Shown: positions 7,652 through 16,244 of the stretch, one piece after another | How the letters are laid out: every line of letters begins with the position of its first letter | How positions within the stretch are numbered: position 1 is the stretch's first letter | Assembly: GCA_945952585.1 (NCBI GenBank) | Contig: CAMFII010000002.1 | Coordinates: 248,001-312,000, forward strand | From: an uncultured Rhodobacter sp. | GTDB lineage: Bacteria > Pseudomonadota > Alphaproteobacteria > Rhodobacterales > Rhodobacteraceae | Length of the DNA stretch: 64,000 bases | Reading direction: 5' to 3' | Translations under genes and position numbers: made by a program | Notes under the pieces: model-generated | Seen by the model: the letters and a program-made list of their open reading frames with translations, nothing else | Database searches by the model: none | What the model was told of the DNA's origin: nothing

Positions 7652-8071
7652 ATGTGGCGCACCCTTCTTCCGCTCTTGGTTCTGGCGTCTCCATTGCGGG
7701 CGCAATCCCTGCCAGAGATAATGCAAGGATCCTACGGCTCGGCGACTGATCCGGCCGGCAGTTGCCAGGTCAACCCGCACGAGATGAGTTTCCTCGCCTC
7801 GCCGCCACATCTGTTCCTGAGCTGGAAGCAGCCCTGGGTGACAGCCTCTGGCGAAACCGAAACCGGACGGCGCTACGATCTTCTGGCGATGGACGCCGGC
7901 AGCTTCACCCTGCGCCGCGAAGGCGAGACGCAGCGCACCGACAGCGGCGATCGCCCGATCTGGATTCTGCGGCGGACAACCAACCCCGAAGGCTATTGCT
8001 GGGGCAGGGCGGATTGGCCACTCGTCCGCTGCGAAGACCAGCAGCTGCGCTGCGATGCGCCGGTTTCCTGA
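7652..8071 (+). CDS. Hypothetical secreted protein
   Basis: 139 residues. Residues 1-18 (MWRTLLPLLVLASPLRAQ) look like a signal peptide with an AxA-like cleavage site at LRAQ. The mature part is short, with four cysteines (SCQV, EGYCWG, VRCED, LRCDA) that could form two disulfides in the periplasm. No known family recognised. Start chosen at 7652 because it places the signal peptide at the N-terminus. It ends about 100 bp before mipZ. Confidence 0.7.
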   Translation: MWRTLLPLLVLASPLRAQSLPEIMQGSYGSATDPAGSCQVNPHEMSFLASPPHLFLSWKQPWVTASGETETGRRYDLLAMDAGSFTLRREGETQRTDSGDRPIWILRRTTNPEGYCWGRADWPLVRCEDQQLRCDAPVS

Positions 8072-8172
8072 CCCCCGCTGAAACGGTGCCCCTTGTCGTT
8101 CCGGTGCCCCGCCTTCCCGCTTCCCCTTGCGCGGCGCTCCGCTTATAGCGGGGGAAAAAGGGGAATCCGGTC

Positions 8173-8982
8173 ATGGCGCATATCATCGTCGTGGGCAACG
8201 AAAAGGGCGGGTCTGGGAAATCCACGACCTGCATGCATGTCGCGACTGCGCTGGCGCGGATGGGGCACCGGGTCGGGGCATTGGACCTCGACCTGCGGCA
8301 GAAGAGCTTTGGCCGCTACATCGAAAATCGCCGCGCCTACCTGGAGCGGACCGGCCTGCACCTGGCCACGCCGGACTACCGCGAGCTTCCCGATGCCGCC
8401 AAGGATTCGCTGGCCGAGGGCGAGAACCCGTTCGACCAACGCCTGTCGGCGGCCATCTCGGCGCTGGAGCCGGTTTCGGACTTCATTGTCATCGACTGCC
8501 CCGGCTCGCACACACGGCTGAGCCAGGTGGCGCATTCGCTGGCAGATACCCTTATCACGCCGCTGAACGACAGCTTCGTCGACTTCGACCTGCTGGCCCG
8601 CATCGACCCGGAAACGGGCCGCGTCATTGGCCCGTCGATCTATTCCGAAATGGTCTGGAGCGCGCGGCAGCTGCGGGCTCAGGCGGGTCTGAAGCCGATC
8701 GACTGGATCGTGCTGCGCAACCGACTGGGTGCGCAGCAGATGCACAACAAGAAGAAGGTCGGCGCCGCGCTCGAGGATCTGTCACGGCGGATCGGGTTCC
8801 GCGTCGCGCCCGGCTTTTCCGAGCGCGTGATCTTCCGCGAGCTTTTCCCGCGCGGGCTGACGCTCCTCGACCTGCGCGACACCGGGGTGGACCAGCTCAA
8901 CATCTCCAACGTCGCCGCCCGGCAAGAGGTGCGCGACCTGGTGAACGAACTGCGCCTGCCGGGCGTGACGGTGAATTTCTAG
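8173..8982 (+). CDS. mipZ: Cell-division site regulator MipZ (ParA/MinD-type ATPase)
   Basis: 269 residues. In Caulobacter and Rhodobacter MipZ forms a gradient from the ParB-bound pole and blocks FtsZ polymerisation away from midcell. The deviant Walker A KGGSGKST lies at residues 11-18 with its signature Lys11, followed by ALDLDLRQKSFGRYIENR, FIVIDCPGSHTRLSQ (Walker B region) and WIVLRNRLGAQQMHNKKK. The last two stretches separate MipZ from generic ParA. The length matches the family. The ribosome-binding site is AAAAGGGGAA. Confidence 0.95.
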   Translation: MAHIIVVGNEKGGSGKSTTCMHVATALARMGHRVGALDLDLRQKSFGRYIENRRAYLERTGLHLATPDYRELPDAAKDSLAEGENPFDQRLSAAISALEPVSDFIVIDCPGSHTRLSQVAHSLADTLITPLNDSFVDFDLLARIDPETGRVIGPSIYSEMVWSARQLRAQAGLKPIDWIVLRNRLGAQQMHNKKKVGAALEDLSRRIGFRVAPGFSERVIFRELFPRGLTLLDLRDTGVDQLNISNVAARQEVRDLVNELRLPGVTVNF

Positions 8983-8995
8983 ACCGGGGGGCGGC

Positions 8996-10504
8996 ATGGC
9001 CAATCCGCTGTTCGACGCGCTGTTCGCCCCCCTGTCGGGACGCTCCTCACGGTTGCTGGTGCTGGCGTCGGGGGCCGAGATCAGCGGCGATGCCCTCTTT
9101 CGCATGGTCGCTCGCACCGCCAATGCGCTGCGTGGGGCGGGGGTCGGGCCGGGTGACCGCGTGGCCGCGCAGATCGCCAAATCGCCCGAGGCCTTGGCCG
9201 CCTATGGCGCCTGCGCGGCGCTCGGCGCGGTGTTCCTGCCATTGAACACGGCCTACACGGCGGCCGAGGTGGATTACTTCCTGGGCGATGCGACGCCGCG
9301 CGTGTTCCTCTGCGACGGCGCGACGTGCGAGGCGTTGGCCCCGGTTGCCGCGCGGCACGGGGCCAAGACGCTTACCCTGAATGCCGACGGGTCGGGGAGT
9401 TTGGCTGAGGCCGCAGAGGGGCAGCGCGACCTGATCACGCCCGCCGACCGGGGACCGGACGATCTGGCAGCGCTGCTTTATACCTCGGGCACCACGGGGC
9501 GGTCAAAAGGGGCAATGCTGACGCAGGCGAACCTCTTGTCCAATGCCGAGGTGCTGGTCGATCTGTGGCGATTCACCGACCGGGACGTACTGCTGCACGC
9601 GCTGCCGATCTTCCACACCCACGGACTGTTCGTGGCGTCGAATGTCTCGCTCCTGTCCGGCGGCGCGATGATCTTCCTGCCTGGTTTCGATCTGGAGCAG
9701 GTGCTGGCGGCCTTGCCGCAGGCAACTGCGCTGATGGGCGTGCCGACCTTCTACACCCGCCTGCTGGACGACCGGCGCTTCACGCGTGATCTGGTCGGGC
9801 ACATGCGGCTCTTCGTTTCCGGCTCTGCGCCACTTCTGGCCGAAACCCATGTGGCGTTCGAACAGCGGACCGGGCACCGCATCCTCGAACGCTACGGCAT
9901 GACCGAGACCAATATGAACACCTCGAACCCCTACGAGGGCGAGCGGCGCGCCGGCACGGTCGGTTTCCCGCTACCTGGCGTGGAGTTGCGGGTCATGTCC
10001 GATGGCAGGGAGGTCGCGCCGGGCCAGGTCGGCGTGATCGAGGTGCGCGGGCCGAACGTCTTCAAGGGCTACTGGCAGATGCCAGAGAAGACCGCCGAAG
10101 AGTTGCGCGCCGACGGCTTCTTCATCACGGGTGATCTGGGGATGGTCGATGCCGAGGGCTATGTCCACATCGTCGGCCGGCAGAAGGACCTGGTGATCAC
10201 CGGCGGCTACAACGTCTACCCGAAGGAGGTCGAGCTTCTGCTCGACGAGGTCCCGGACGTGCTGGAAAGCGCGGTGATCGGCGTGCCGCATCCGGATTTC
10301 GGCGAGGCGGTCTTTGCGGTGCTGGTCGCCCGGAAGGGCTCGGCGCTTGACGGCGAGGCGGCGCTGGCCGCCATCCGCGACCGGCTGGCGCGCTACAAGC
10401 AGCCCAAGGCGGCAGTCGTGGTCGACAGCCTGCCACGCAACACAATGGGCAAGGTGCAGAAGAACATCCTGCGCGACACCTACAAGGATTGGTTCAAGCG
10501 GTGA
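8996..10504 (+). CDS. matB: Malonyl-CoA synthetase-type acyl-CoA ligase (MatB-like)
   Basis: 502 residues of the ANL adenylating superfamily. Motifs in order: LLYTSGTTGRSKGAMLT (phosphate-binding loop), the core RYGMTETNMNTSNPYEGERR, FFITGDLGMVDAEGYVHIVGR and the C-terminal PRNTMGKVQKNIL with the catalytic Lys. The segment around NMNTSNPYEGERRAGTVGFPLPG is close to what I recall for malonate-activating MatB enzymes, which make malonyl-CoA from free malonate, ATP and CoA. No decarboxylase or malonate transporter is adjacent, so the substrate is inferred. Begins 13 bp after mipZ. Confidence 0.85.
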   Translation: MANPLFDALFAPLSGRSSRLLVLASGAEISGDALFRMVARTANALRGAGVGPGDRVAAQIAKSPEALAAYGACAALGAVFLPLNTAYTAAEVDYFLGDATPRVFLCDGATCEALAPVAARHGAKTLTLNADGSGSLAEAAEGQRDLITPADRGPDDLAALLYTSGTTGRSKGAMLTQANLLSNAEVLVDLWRFTDRDVLLHALPIFHTHGLFVASNVSLLSGGAMIFLPGFDLEQVLAALPQATALMGVPTFYTRLLDDRRFTRDLVGHMRLFVSGSAPLLAETHVAFEQRTGHRILERYGMTETNMNTSNPYEGERRAGTVGFPLPGVELRVMSDGREVAPGQVGVIEVRGPNVFKGYWQMPEKTAEELRADGFFITGDLGMVDAEGYVHIVGRQKDLVITGGYNVYPKEVELLLDEVPDVLESAVIGVPHPDFGEAVFAVLVARKGSALDGEAALAAIRDRLARYKQPKAAVVVDSLPRNTMGKVQKNILRDTYKDWFKR

Positions 10505-10511
10505 CGCCGGA

Positions 10512-10558
10512 CCGGGGCGCTGCCCCGGACCCCGGGATATTTGCAAAGCAGAAAATGG
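10512..10558 (+). repeat. Intergenic hairpin plus GGATATTT...CAGAAAATGG box, copy A
   Basis: Stem CCGGGGC / GCCCCGG with a GCT loop at 10512-10528, then ACCCC and the box GGGATATTTGCAAAGCAGAAAATGG ends at 10558. The same box follows glcD at 35633 and appears reversed at 48141. It separates matB from the end of the convergent ArsR gene. Confidence 0.65.
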
Positions 10559-10559
10559 T

Positions 10560-10904
10560 TTAGTCGGCGTCTTGTCCTTCTCCCTCGGACAATTCAGCTT
10601 CGAGGAACCGTTCCAGCGCGTCGAGATCCACCGGACCGAACTGGCCGAAGCCCTGCATCCACACCGAGGCGGCGCGAAGCGCATCAGGTTCCAGCTTGCA
10701 CCATTTCACCCGCCCGCGCTTTTCCTGGGTGATGAGCCCCGCATCGGCCAGCACGGCGAGGTGCTTCGAGATCGCGGCGAGCGACATGTCGAATGGTTCC
10801 GCCACGTCCGTGACCGCCATGTCGTCTTCAAGCAGCATGCCCAGGATCGCCCGGCGGGTCGGGTCGGCAAGGGCGGCGAAGGCGAGGTCGAGCGGGTCGG
10901 TCAT
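10560..10904 (-). CDS. ArsR-family transcriptional regulator
   Basis: 114 residues, one winged-helix domain: LADPTRRAILGMLLEDDMAVTDVAEPFDMSLAAISKHLAVL is the helix-turn-helix, followed by a wing (KRGRVKWCKLEP) and a C-terminal dimerisation helix. The classic metal-binding ELCVCDL cysteines are absent, so it is probably not a metal sensor; the set DPTRRAIL...SKHL...GRVKWCKL is common in the subgroup often paired with SRPBCC/AHSA1 proteins. No such partner is present here. A perfect inverted repeat lies just upstream and may be its own operator. Confidence 0.88.
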   Translation of the reverse strand: MTDPLDLAFAALADPTRRAILGMLLEDDMAVTDVAEPFDMSLAAISKHLAVLADAGLITQEKRGRVKWCKLEPDALRAASVWMQGFGQFGPVDLDALERFLEAELSEGEGQDAD

Positions 10905-10935
10905 GGCTTTGCCTAGCGGGGTTGCGGCAGAAAGG

Positions 10936-10951
10936 TCAACCGGAAGGTTGA
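10936..10951. promoter_or_regulatory. Inverted repeat TCAACC-GGAA-GGTTGA, candidate ArsR operator
   Basis: A perfect 6+6 bp inverted repeat 32 bp upstream of the ArsR start. Its left edge overlaps a minus-strand TTGACC (10939-10934) that could be the -35 of the same gene, with TAGGCA 18 bp downstream as -10. This is the geometry of autoregulation. Confidence 0.4.
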
Positions 10952-11074
10952 ATTTGGTGGCACGGCGACGCGAGCGATGCTTTGGCGGAAATGCGGGGCG
11001 GAGCGAGAGGTTGCGTTAGATATTCCATATATTTTTCAAATGCTTGATGGATCACGTCGCGGTGATATCACGCC

Positions 11075-11103
11075 TTGACTCACGCGCGCGGCCTCCGTAG
11101 GTT
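11075..11103 (+). promoter_or_regulatory. Sigma-70-like promoter for the atp operon
   Basis: TTGACT (11075-11080), 17-bp spacer, TAGGTT (11098-11103), about 29 bp before atpI. An AT-rich island just upstream (near 11020-11040) stands out in the GC-rich background and could act as an UP-like element. Confidence 0.5.
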
Positions 11104-11131
11104 CCGCCCGACTGTCGAAAGGGCGTCTTCC

Positions 11132-11470
11132 ATGGCTGACGAACCCGATCAGGACCGTTTGCGCTCGCTGGAACAGCGGCTGGCGCAGAAGGCTGAAGCG
11201 GGGAAGAAGCCGGAACGCTCGGAGATGGGCAAGGGTTTCTCGCAGGGCGAGGTAGCCTGGAGGATGGTGATCGAACTGGCGACCGGAATCGTGATCGGTT
11301 GCGGGATCGGTTACGGGCTTGACGAGCTGTTCGGCATGCGCCCGCTCTTCCTGGTGATTTTCTCGCTTCTGGGGTTCGCCGCCGGCATCAAGACGATGCT
11401 GCGCACGGCGGCCGAGTTGAAGGAAAAGACCGCGGTCGCCGAGGCGGACGCGCAGGATAGGAGCAAGTGA
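11132..11470 (+). CDS. atpI: ATP synthase accessory protein AtpI
   Basis: 112 residues. A small inner-membrane protein that assists c-ring assembly. The charged N-terminal part ([18 protein letters not shown]) precedes two transmembrane helices, about residues 50-70 and 76-95, with the GxGxGY pattern [13 protein letters not shown] between them. Start at 11132, where MADEPDQ begins; an earlier TTG would add an unconserved Arg-rich stretch. It is followed by atpB after one base. Confidence 0.92.
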   Translation: MADEPDQDRLRSLEQRLAQKAEAGKKPERSEMGKGFSQGEVAWRMVIELATGIVIGCGIGYGLDELFGMRPLFLVIFSLLGFAAGIKTMLRTAAELKEKTAVAEADAQDRSK

Positions 11471-11471
11471 C

Positions 11472-12248
11472 GTGGCAGGCGAAGCGGTGGTTCCCCTCAC
11501 GGAAGACGTCGATGGTCAGATGTTCCACATCGACCCGATGCACCAGTTCAAGATCCACCCGCTGTTCGGCGAGGGCGACGTTCACTGGTACACCGTCAGC
11601 AACGTGACGCTCTGGCTGGCGATCACCGTTCTGGTCATCGCCGCGATCCTGGTGTTCGGCACCCGCCGTCGCGCCATGATCCCGTCGCGCAGCCAATCGG
11701 TCGCCGAGCTGATCTACGGCTTCATCCACAACATGGTCGAGGAAGTGACCGGCCATGACGGTGTGAAGTACTTCCCCTATGTCCTGACGCTCTTCCTGTT
11801 CGTGCTATTCGCGAACGTGCTCGGCCTGATCCCGACGAGCTTCACCACCACCAGCCACTTCGCCGTGACGGTGACGCTGGCGCTGATGGTCTTCCTGGGC
11901 GTGACCCTTTTGGGCCTTTACCGCAAGGGCCTCGGCTTCCTGTCGATGTTCTGGGTCAGCTCTGCACCGCTGGCGATCCGCCCGATCCTGGCGATCATCG
12001 AGGTCATCTCGTACTTCGTGCGCCCGGTCAGCCACTCCATCCGTCTTGGCGGCAACATGATGGCCGGCCACGCCGTGATGAAGGTGATCGCCGGCTTTGC
12101 AACGATGCTGGTCGTCTCGCCGGTCGTCGTCGGCTCGATCGCCCTGATCTACGGTCTGGAAACGCTGGTTGCGGTCGTCCAGGCCTACGTCTTCACCATT
12201 CTGACCTGTGTGTATCTGCGCGACGCCGTCGGCGACAACCATCACTAA
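11472..12248 (+). CDS. atpB: ATP synthase Fo subunit a
   Basis: 258 residues from a GTG start two bases after the atpI stop. Five to six transmembrane helices. The essential Arg of the proton path is Arg191 in [14 protein letters not shown]. The family motif [18 protein letters not shown] precedes it, and [21 protein letters not shown] forms the last helix. It forms the proton half-channels against the c-ring. The ribosome-binding site is GGATAGGAGC within the end of atpI. Confidence 0.97.
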   Translation: MAGEAVVPLTEDVDGQMFHIDPMHQFKIHPLFGEGDVHWYTVSNVTLWLAITVLVIAAILVFGTRRRAMIPSRSQSVAELIYGFIHNMVEEVTGHDGVKYFPYVLTLFLFVLFANVLGLIPTSFTTTSHFAVTVTLALMVFLGVTLLGLYRKGLGFLSMFWVSSAPLAIRPILAIIEVISYFVRPVSHSIRLGGNMMAGHAVMKVIAGFATMLVVSPVVVGSIALIYGLETLVAVVQAYVFTILTCVYLRDAVGDNHH

Positions 12249-12297
12249 GGTCCGGACAAAGAACCCCTCAATCCAAATTCCATAAGGAGCTGAAGCT

Positions 12298-12534
12298 ATG
12301 GAAGGCGAACTCGCACAAATGGGTAAATTCATCGGCGCCGGTCTGGCTACGATCGGTCTCGGTGGCGCCGGCATCGGCGTGGGCAACATCGCCGGCAACT
12401 TCCTGTCGGGCGCCCTGCGCAACCCGTCGGCCGCTCCCGGCCAGATGGCCAACCTCTTCGTCGGCATCGCCTTCGCCGAAGCGCTCGGGATCTTCTCGTT
12501 CCTGATCGCGCTCCTGCTGATGTTCGCCGTCTGA
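12298..12534 (+). CDS. atpE: ATP synthase Fo subunit c
   Basis: 78 residues in two transmembrane helices joined by the polar loop [11 protein letters not shown]. The proton-carrying carboxylate is Glu61 in [10 protein letters not shown]. The Gly-rich first helix ([19 protein letters not shown]) is the c-c packing motif. It is preceded by an excellent AAGGAGCTGAAGCT ribosome-binding site, consistent with the high copy number needed for a c-ring. It is followed by a strong intercistronic hairpin. Confidence 0.98.
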   Translation: MEGELAQMGKFIGAGLATIGLGGAGIGVGNIAGNFLSGALRNPSAAPGQMANLFVGIAFAEALGIFSFLIALLLMFAV

Positions 12535-12554
12535 TCTGACGACCGAGAGTTCGG

Positions 12555-12580
12555 GGCCGGAAGGGGAAACCCGTCCGGCC
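12555..12580 (+). promoter_or_regulatory. Intercistronic hairpin between atpE and atpF'
   Basis: GGCCGG pairs with CCGGCC, then A-U, one A-G mismatch, and an inner GGG/CCC closed by a GAAA tetraloop. TTATT follows. It could stop part of the transcripts, or protect the 3' end of the atpE message, and so raise c over the b-type subunits. Confidence 0.6.
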
Positions 12581-12608
12581 TTATTCCAACGGTCTGCAGG
12601 AGTAGGAC

Positions 12609-13142
12609 ATGGCAACCGAAGCAACCGACGCGGCAGGCCAAGCGGCCGAAGCCTCCGGCATGCCGCAGCTCGATTTCGCGCTCTGGCCCCACCAGATCTT
12701 CTGGCTTCTGGTGACGCTGGTCGTGATCTATCTGCTGCTGACGCGGATTGCGCTGCCGCGCATCTCGTCCGTCCTTGCCGACCGCAAGGGCGCGATCACC
12801 AATGACATCGCTGCGGCTGAAGAGCTGAAGCAGAAGGCGCTCCGCGCCGAGAAGGCCTATAACGACGCGCTGGCGCAAGCCCGGGTCGAGGCGGCCAAGA
12901 TCGTGGCGGAAGCCCGTGCCGAGATCCAGAAGGACCTCGATGCGGCGACGGCCAAGGCCGACGTGGAAATCGCGGCGAAGTCGACGCAATCCGAAGCCCG
13001 GATTGCCGAGATCCGCGATGGCGCTCTCGAGGCGGTCACCGAAGTCGCCAAGGATACCGCGAAGGAAATCGTCGCGGCCCTGGGTGGCAAGGCGGATGCG
13101 CGCAGCGTCACCGCTGCCGTCAACGCGCGGCTGAAAGGGTGA
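12609..13142 (+). CDS. atpF': ATP synthase Fo subunit b'
   Basis: 177 residues, the divergent b-type subunit found in photosynthetic bacteria and alphaproteobacteria, called atpX in some genomes. N-terminal anchor [30 protein letters not shown] at about 20-50, followed by a long Ala/Glu/Lys coiled coil ([20 protein letters not shown]) that forms the peripheral stalk with AtpF. Ends just before atpF, with a GTG overlap. Confidence 0.94.
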   Translation: MATEATDAAGQAAEASGMPQLDFALWPHQIFWLLVTLVVIYLLLTRIALPRISSVLADRKGAITNDIAAAEELKQKALRAEKAYNDALAQARVEAAKIVAEARAEIQKDLDAATAKADVEIAAKSTQSEARIAEIRDGALEAVTEVAKDTAKEIVAALGGKADARSVTAAVNARLKG

Positions 13143-13147
13143 GACCG

Positions 13148-13702
13148 ATGAAGAAACTCGTTCCCCTCGCCCTGTTGGCTGCAAGTCCGGCCTACGCCGC
13201 GGAAGGCCCGTTCTTCTCGCTCGGCAACGCCAACTTCGTCGTTCTGCTCGCCTTCATCCTTTTCGTCGGCGTCCTGATCTATCTGAAGATCCCGGGCAAG
13301 GTCACCGCGATGCTCGACGCCCGCGCCGAGCAGATCAAGGCCGAGATCGCCGAAGCGAAGGCGCTGCGTGAAGAGGCCCAGGCGATCCTGGCGTCCTACG
13401 AGCGCAAGCAGAAGGAAGTCCAGGGTCAGGCCGACCGCATCGTGTCGACCGCCCGGGAAGAGGCGCTTGCTGCCGCTGCCCAGGCCAAGGACGACCTGAA
13501 AGTGTCGATCGCACGCCGCATCGCGGCCGCGGAAGAGCGCATCTCCTCGGCCGAAGCCTCGGCGCTGAAGGAAGTGCGCGAGCGTGCCGTCTCTGTGGCA
13601 ATCGCTGCGGCGGCCGACGTGCTGTCCAAGCAGGTCACGGGCGACGACGCGACGGCCCTGATCGAGAAGTCGATCGCCGAGGTCGACGCGCGCCTGCACT
13701 GA
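13148..13702 (+). CDS. atpF: ATP synthase Fo subunit b
   Basis: 184 residues from the ATG at 13148; a GTG at 13139 overlapping the previous stop is the alternative. A short signal-like start ([18 protein letters not shown]) precedes the anchor helix [18 protein letters not shown] and the coiled-coil stalk. It forms the second stator stalk with AtpF'. The AAGGGTGAG ribosome-binding site favours the ATG. The F1 genes are not in this window, so Fo and F1 are split, as in other Rhodobacteraceae. Confidence 0.94.
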   Translation: MKKLVPLALLAASPAYAAEGPFFSLGNANFVVLLAFILFVGVLIYLKIPGKVTAMLDARAEQIKAEIAEAKALREEAQAILASYERKQKEVQGQADRIVSTAREEALAAAAQAKDDLKVSIARRIAAAEERISSAEASALKEVRERAVSVAIAAAADVLSKQVTGDDATALIEKSIAEVDARLH

Positions 13703-13728
13703 GGCACCGGCACTAAGACAATCTTCAG

Positions 13729-13760
13729 GACGCCCGGTCAGAAATGGCCGGGCGTCTTGT
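13729..13760. terminator. Terminator hairpin after atpF
   Basis: GACGCCCGG (13729-13737) pairs with CCGGGCGTC (13748-13756), then TTGT. It lies between atpF and the end of the convergent regulator gene. Confidence 0.7.
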
Positions 13761-14530
13761 CATTGGCGGTTGCGTTCCTGCTCCAGCCGCTGGCGGGCGA
13801 TATCCTCCTGCTGCGCGGCGCGGCGGCGGGTGGCCAGCACATCTTCGACGAAGCCCAGATGCATGGCGACGGCACGGCGCGCTGCGGCGGGGTTACGGGC
13901 CTGCAATGCTTCCAGGATCGTCCGATGCTGGGCCAGCAGGGCTTCGCGCGTCGAGGTTTGCCGGAACAGGATCTGGCGGTTGTAGAAGACGCCGGCCCGC
14001 AGCAGGTCGAACATTGACCGCATCATGTGCAGCATGATGACGTTGTGGCTCGCCTCGAGGATCGCCAGGTGGAACTCCGCATCCAGCCGCGCCTCTTCTT
14101 CGGGATCGGGCTTGCCATGCGCTGCCTCCATCCGGCGGAAGATTTCGCCGATCACCGCCAGATCGGTGTCGGAGGCCTGGGTCGCGGCCCGCTCGGCCGC
14201 CAGGGCCTCGATATCGCGGCGGAAGGCGATGTAGTCGAACAGGGCTTCGTCATGTTCGCCCATTAGCCGGATCAGCGCCGGCGAGAAGGCAGAGCCCAGC
14301 ACATCGGCGACATAGATGCCGGCGCCAGGGCGGGCGACCAAAAGACCTTCGGACTGAAGGTCGGCAAGGGCCTCACGCAGCGAAGGGCGCGAGACGCCCA
14401 GGCGCTCCGCAAGATCGCGCTCACCGGGAAGGCGCTCGCCGGGGCGCAGGATACCTTGAAGGATCAGGGTTTCGATCTGGCGGGTGACCGACCGCGACAG
14501 TTTTTGAGGTTCGATCTTCCTGAACGGCAT
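13760..14530 (-). CDS. GntR-family regulator with FCD ligand domain (FadR type)
   Basis: 256 residues. The N-terminal winged helix-turn-helix (residues 10-75) shows LILQGILRPGERLPGERDLAERLGVSRPSLREAL. The C-terminal helical FCD domain has the metal- and acid-binding residues in LDAEFHLAILEASHNVIMLHM and LAQHRTILEAL. Such proteins sense lactate, pyruvate, glycolate or similar acids and repress the matching catabolic genes. No target gene is adjacent. The closest candidate in the window is glcDEF, whose start carries a TGGTAA...TTACCA repeat of the FadR/PdhR kind; that link is inference. Confidence 0.9.
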   Translation of the reverse strand: MPFRKIEPQKLSRSVTRQIETLILQGILRPGERLPGERDLAERLGVSRPSLREALADLQSEGLLVARPGAGIYVADVLGSAFSPALIRLMGEHDEALFDYIAFRRDIEALAAERAATQASDTDLAVIGEIFRRMEAAHGKPDPEEEARLDAEFHLAILEASHNVIMLHMMRSMFDLLRAGVFYNRQILFRQTSTREALLAQHRTILEALQARNPAAARRAVAMHLGFVEDVLATRRRAAQQEDIARQRLEQERNRQ

Positions 14531-14603
14531 GGTGCACCTCTCCCAGCCCGGACCCTAGAGCCGAAGCCGGGACCGGGCAATCCGAAAGGGAATGGGCACG
14601 CCT

Positions 14604-15485
14604 TCAGGAAGATGCGCGACGACCGGGCTCGCCTTCGGCATCGCTTCGGGCGGCTTCCCAGGCCAGCATCGCCCGCTTGACCGGCAGGCCCCAGTGATAG
14701 CCGCCGAGGCCCCCGGATTTGCGCAGGGCGCGGTGGCAGGGGATGAGCCAGCTGATCGGGTTGCGGCCCACGGCATTGCCCACGGCGCGCACCGCGGTCG
14801 GATGGCCCACGGCGCCGGCAAGCTGGGAATAGGTCGTGACATGGCCCGTGGGGATGCGCAGCAACGCCTCCCAGACCTTGATGTGGAACGGCGCGCCGAT
14901 CAGGTAGAGCGGTGTGTCCGAATTGGCGGGCGTCGTCGCGCCAAAGGCCGACAGAACCCAGGGCCGCAGCATCATCGGATCCTCGATGAAATGCGCCTTG
15001 GGCCAGCGCGCGACGAGGTCGGCGATCGCCGCCTCTTCACCCATCTCGGCGGCAAATCCCATGCCGCAGATGCCCTTCTCGGTGCCCATCACGACGGCGG
15101 GGCCGAAGGGGCTTTCGAACCAGCCCCAGTAGATCGTCAGCCCCTCGCCCCCCTTGGCGAAATCGCCGGGGCTCATCGCCTCCCACCGCAGGAAGAGGTC
15201 GTGTAGCCGTCCGCCGCCCGACAGTCCCGTCGCAAGCGAGGTCTCGAGCACGGTGAAGCGGTCTGCCAGAAGGTGCCGGGCATGGTCGAGCGTGAGGTAT
15301 TGCTGGTAGCGCTTCGGGCTGACCCCCACCCATTGCGAAAAGACGCGCTGGAAATGCGCCGGGCTCATGTTCATCCGCTCGGCAAGGTCGTCGAGCGTCA
15401 TGCCGGGTCCGCCATCGTCGATCAGCTTCAACGCGCGGTCGATCACGGCGTAATGGTAGCGGTCTTCGGTTCCGGTGGCGGTCAT
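14604..15485 (-). CDS. Methylated-DNA-protein-cysteine methyltransferase with AraC-type HTH (Ada-like)
   Basis: 293 residues. Residues 10-108 form an AraC/XylS-type helix-turn-helix pair (SPAHFQRVFSQWVGVSPKRYQQY). Residues 118-280 form the alkyltransferase with acceptor Cys250 in LIPCHRALRKSGG and the VRAVGNAVGRNP helix. It removes methyl groups from O6-methylguanine. It lacks the N-terminal Cys4 domain of full Ada that reads methylphosphotriesters, so any regulatory role must use another signal. Start at 15485, where AGGAGAG sits upstream; the much longer open frame upstream is a shadow over nth. Confidence 0.93.
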   Translation of the reverse strand: MTATGTEDRYHYAVIDRALKLIDDGGPGMTLDDLAERMNMSPAHFQRVFSQWVGVSPKRYQQYLTLDHARHLLADRFTVLETSLATGLSGGGRLHDLFLRWEAMSPGDFAKGGEGLTIYWGWFESPFGPAVVMGTEKGICGMGFAAEMGEEAAIADLVARWPKAHFIEDPMMLRPWVLSAFGATTPANSDTPLYLIGAPFHIKVWEALLRIPTGHVTTYSQLAGAVGHPTAVRAVGNAVGRNPISWLIPCHRALRKSGGLGGYHWGLPVKRAMLAWEAARSDAEGEPGRRASS

Positions 15486-15599
15486 GGCGCTCTCCTTTGA
15501 TGCCGAAGATAGGGGCAGAGGGATCACGGCGCGACCCGGAACCTGCGCCTTCCGCTGCCGCCCGCTTGCCGGGGGCATCGGGCTTTGGCAAGAGGGGGC

Positions 15600-16244
15600 A
15601 TGAGCCGCCAATTGCCCTATCACACGATCCGCGAGATCTTCACCCGCTTCCACGCGCAGGAGCCGGAGCCGAAGGGCGAGCTGGAGCATCTGAATGCCTA
15701 TACCCTTCTGGTGGCAGTCGCGCTGTCGGCACAGGCGACGGATGCCGGCGTGAACCGCGCGACGCGGGCGCTCTTTGCGGTGGCGGACACGCCCGAGAAG
15801 ATGCTGGCGCTCGGGGAAGAGGCGCTGATCGGGCATATCAAGACGATCGGCCTTTTCCGCAACAAGGCGAAGAATGTGATCCGCCTGTCGCAGATCCTGA
15901 TCGAGCAATATGGCGGCGAGGTTCCGTCGTCGCGCGCCGCGCTGCAATCGTTGCCGGGGGTGGGGCGCAAGACTGCGAACGTGGTCCTGAACATGTGGTT
16001 TCGCCAGCCGACGCAGGCCGTCGACACCCATGTCTTCCGTGTCGCCAACCGCACCGGCATCGGGCCCGGCAAGGACGAGTTGGCGGTCGAGCGGGCGATC
16101 GAGAACCAGGTCCCCGCCGAATTCCAGCTGCATGCCCATCACTGGCTGATCCTGCATGGCCGCTACATCTGCGTCGCCCGCAAGCCGCGCTGCCCGGATT
16201 GCCTGATCCGCGATCTCTGCCCCTTCGAGGAGAAGACCGAATGA
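15600..16244 (+). CDS. nth: Endonuclease III
   Basis: 214 residues. A base-excision glycosylase and AP lyase for oxidised pyrimidines. The helix-hairpin-helix LPGVGRKTANVVL carries the catalytic Lys124, and Asp142 follows in AVDTHVFRV. The [4Fe-4S] ligands are Cys191, Cys198, Cys201 and Cys207 with the exact C-x6-C-x2-C-x5-C spacing. Start at 15600 after AGAGGGGGC. Divergent from the alkyltransferase gene with about 114 bp between starts, forming a small DNA-repair island. Confidence 0.97.
   Translation: MSRQLPYHTIREIFTRFHAQEPEPKGELEHLNAYTLLVAVALSAQATDAGVNRATRALFAVADTPEKMLALGEEALIGHIKTIGLFRNKAKNVIRLSQILIEQYGGEVPSSRAALQSLPGVGRKTANVVLNMWFRQPTQAVDTHVFRVANRTGIGPGKDELAVERAIENQVPAEFQLHAHHWLILHGRYICVARKPRCPDCLIRDLCPFEEKTE

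Noticed and set aside
8139..8151. CCGCT-TAT-AGCGG hairpin before mipZ as a regulatory element
   Set aside because: Only a 5-bp stem in GC-rich DNA, no link to the ribosome-binding site, and no conservation data.
11805..13184. Long minus-strand frame over the atp genes
   Set aside because: Overlaps clear atpB, atpE and atpF' and has no recognisable domain.
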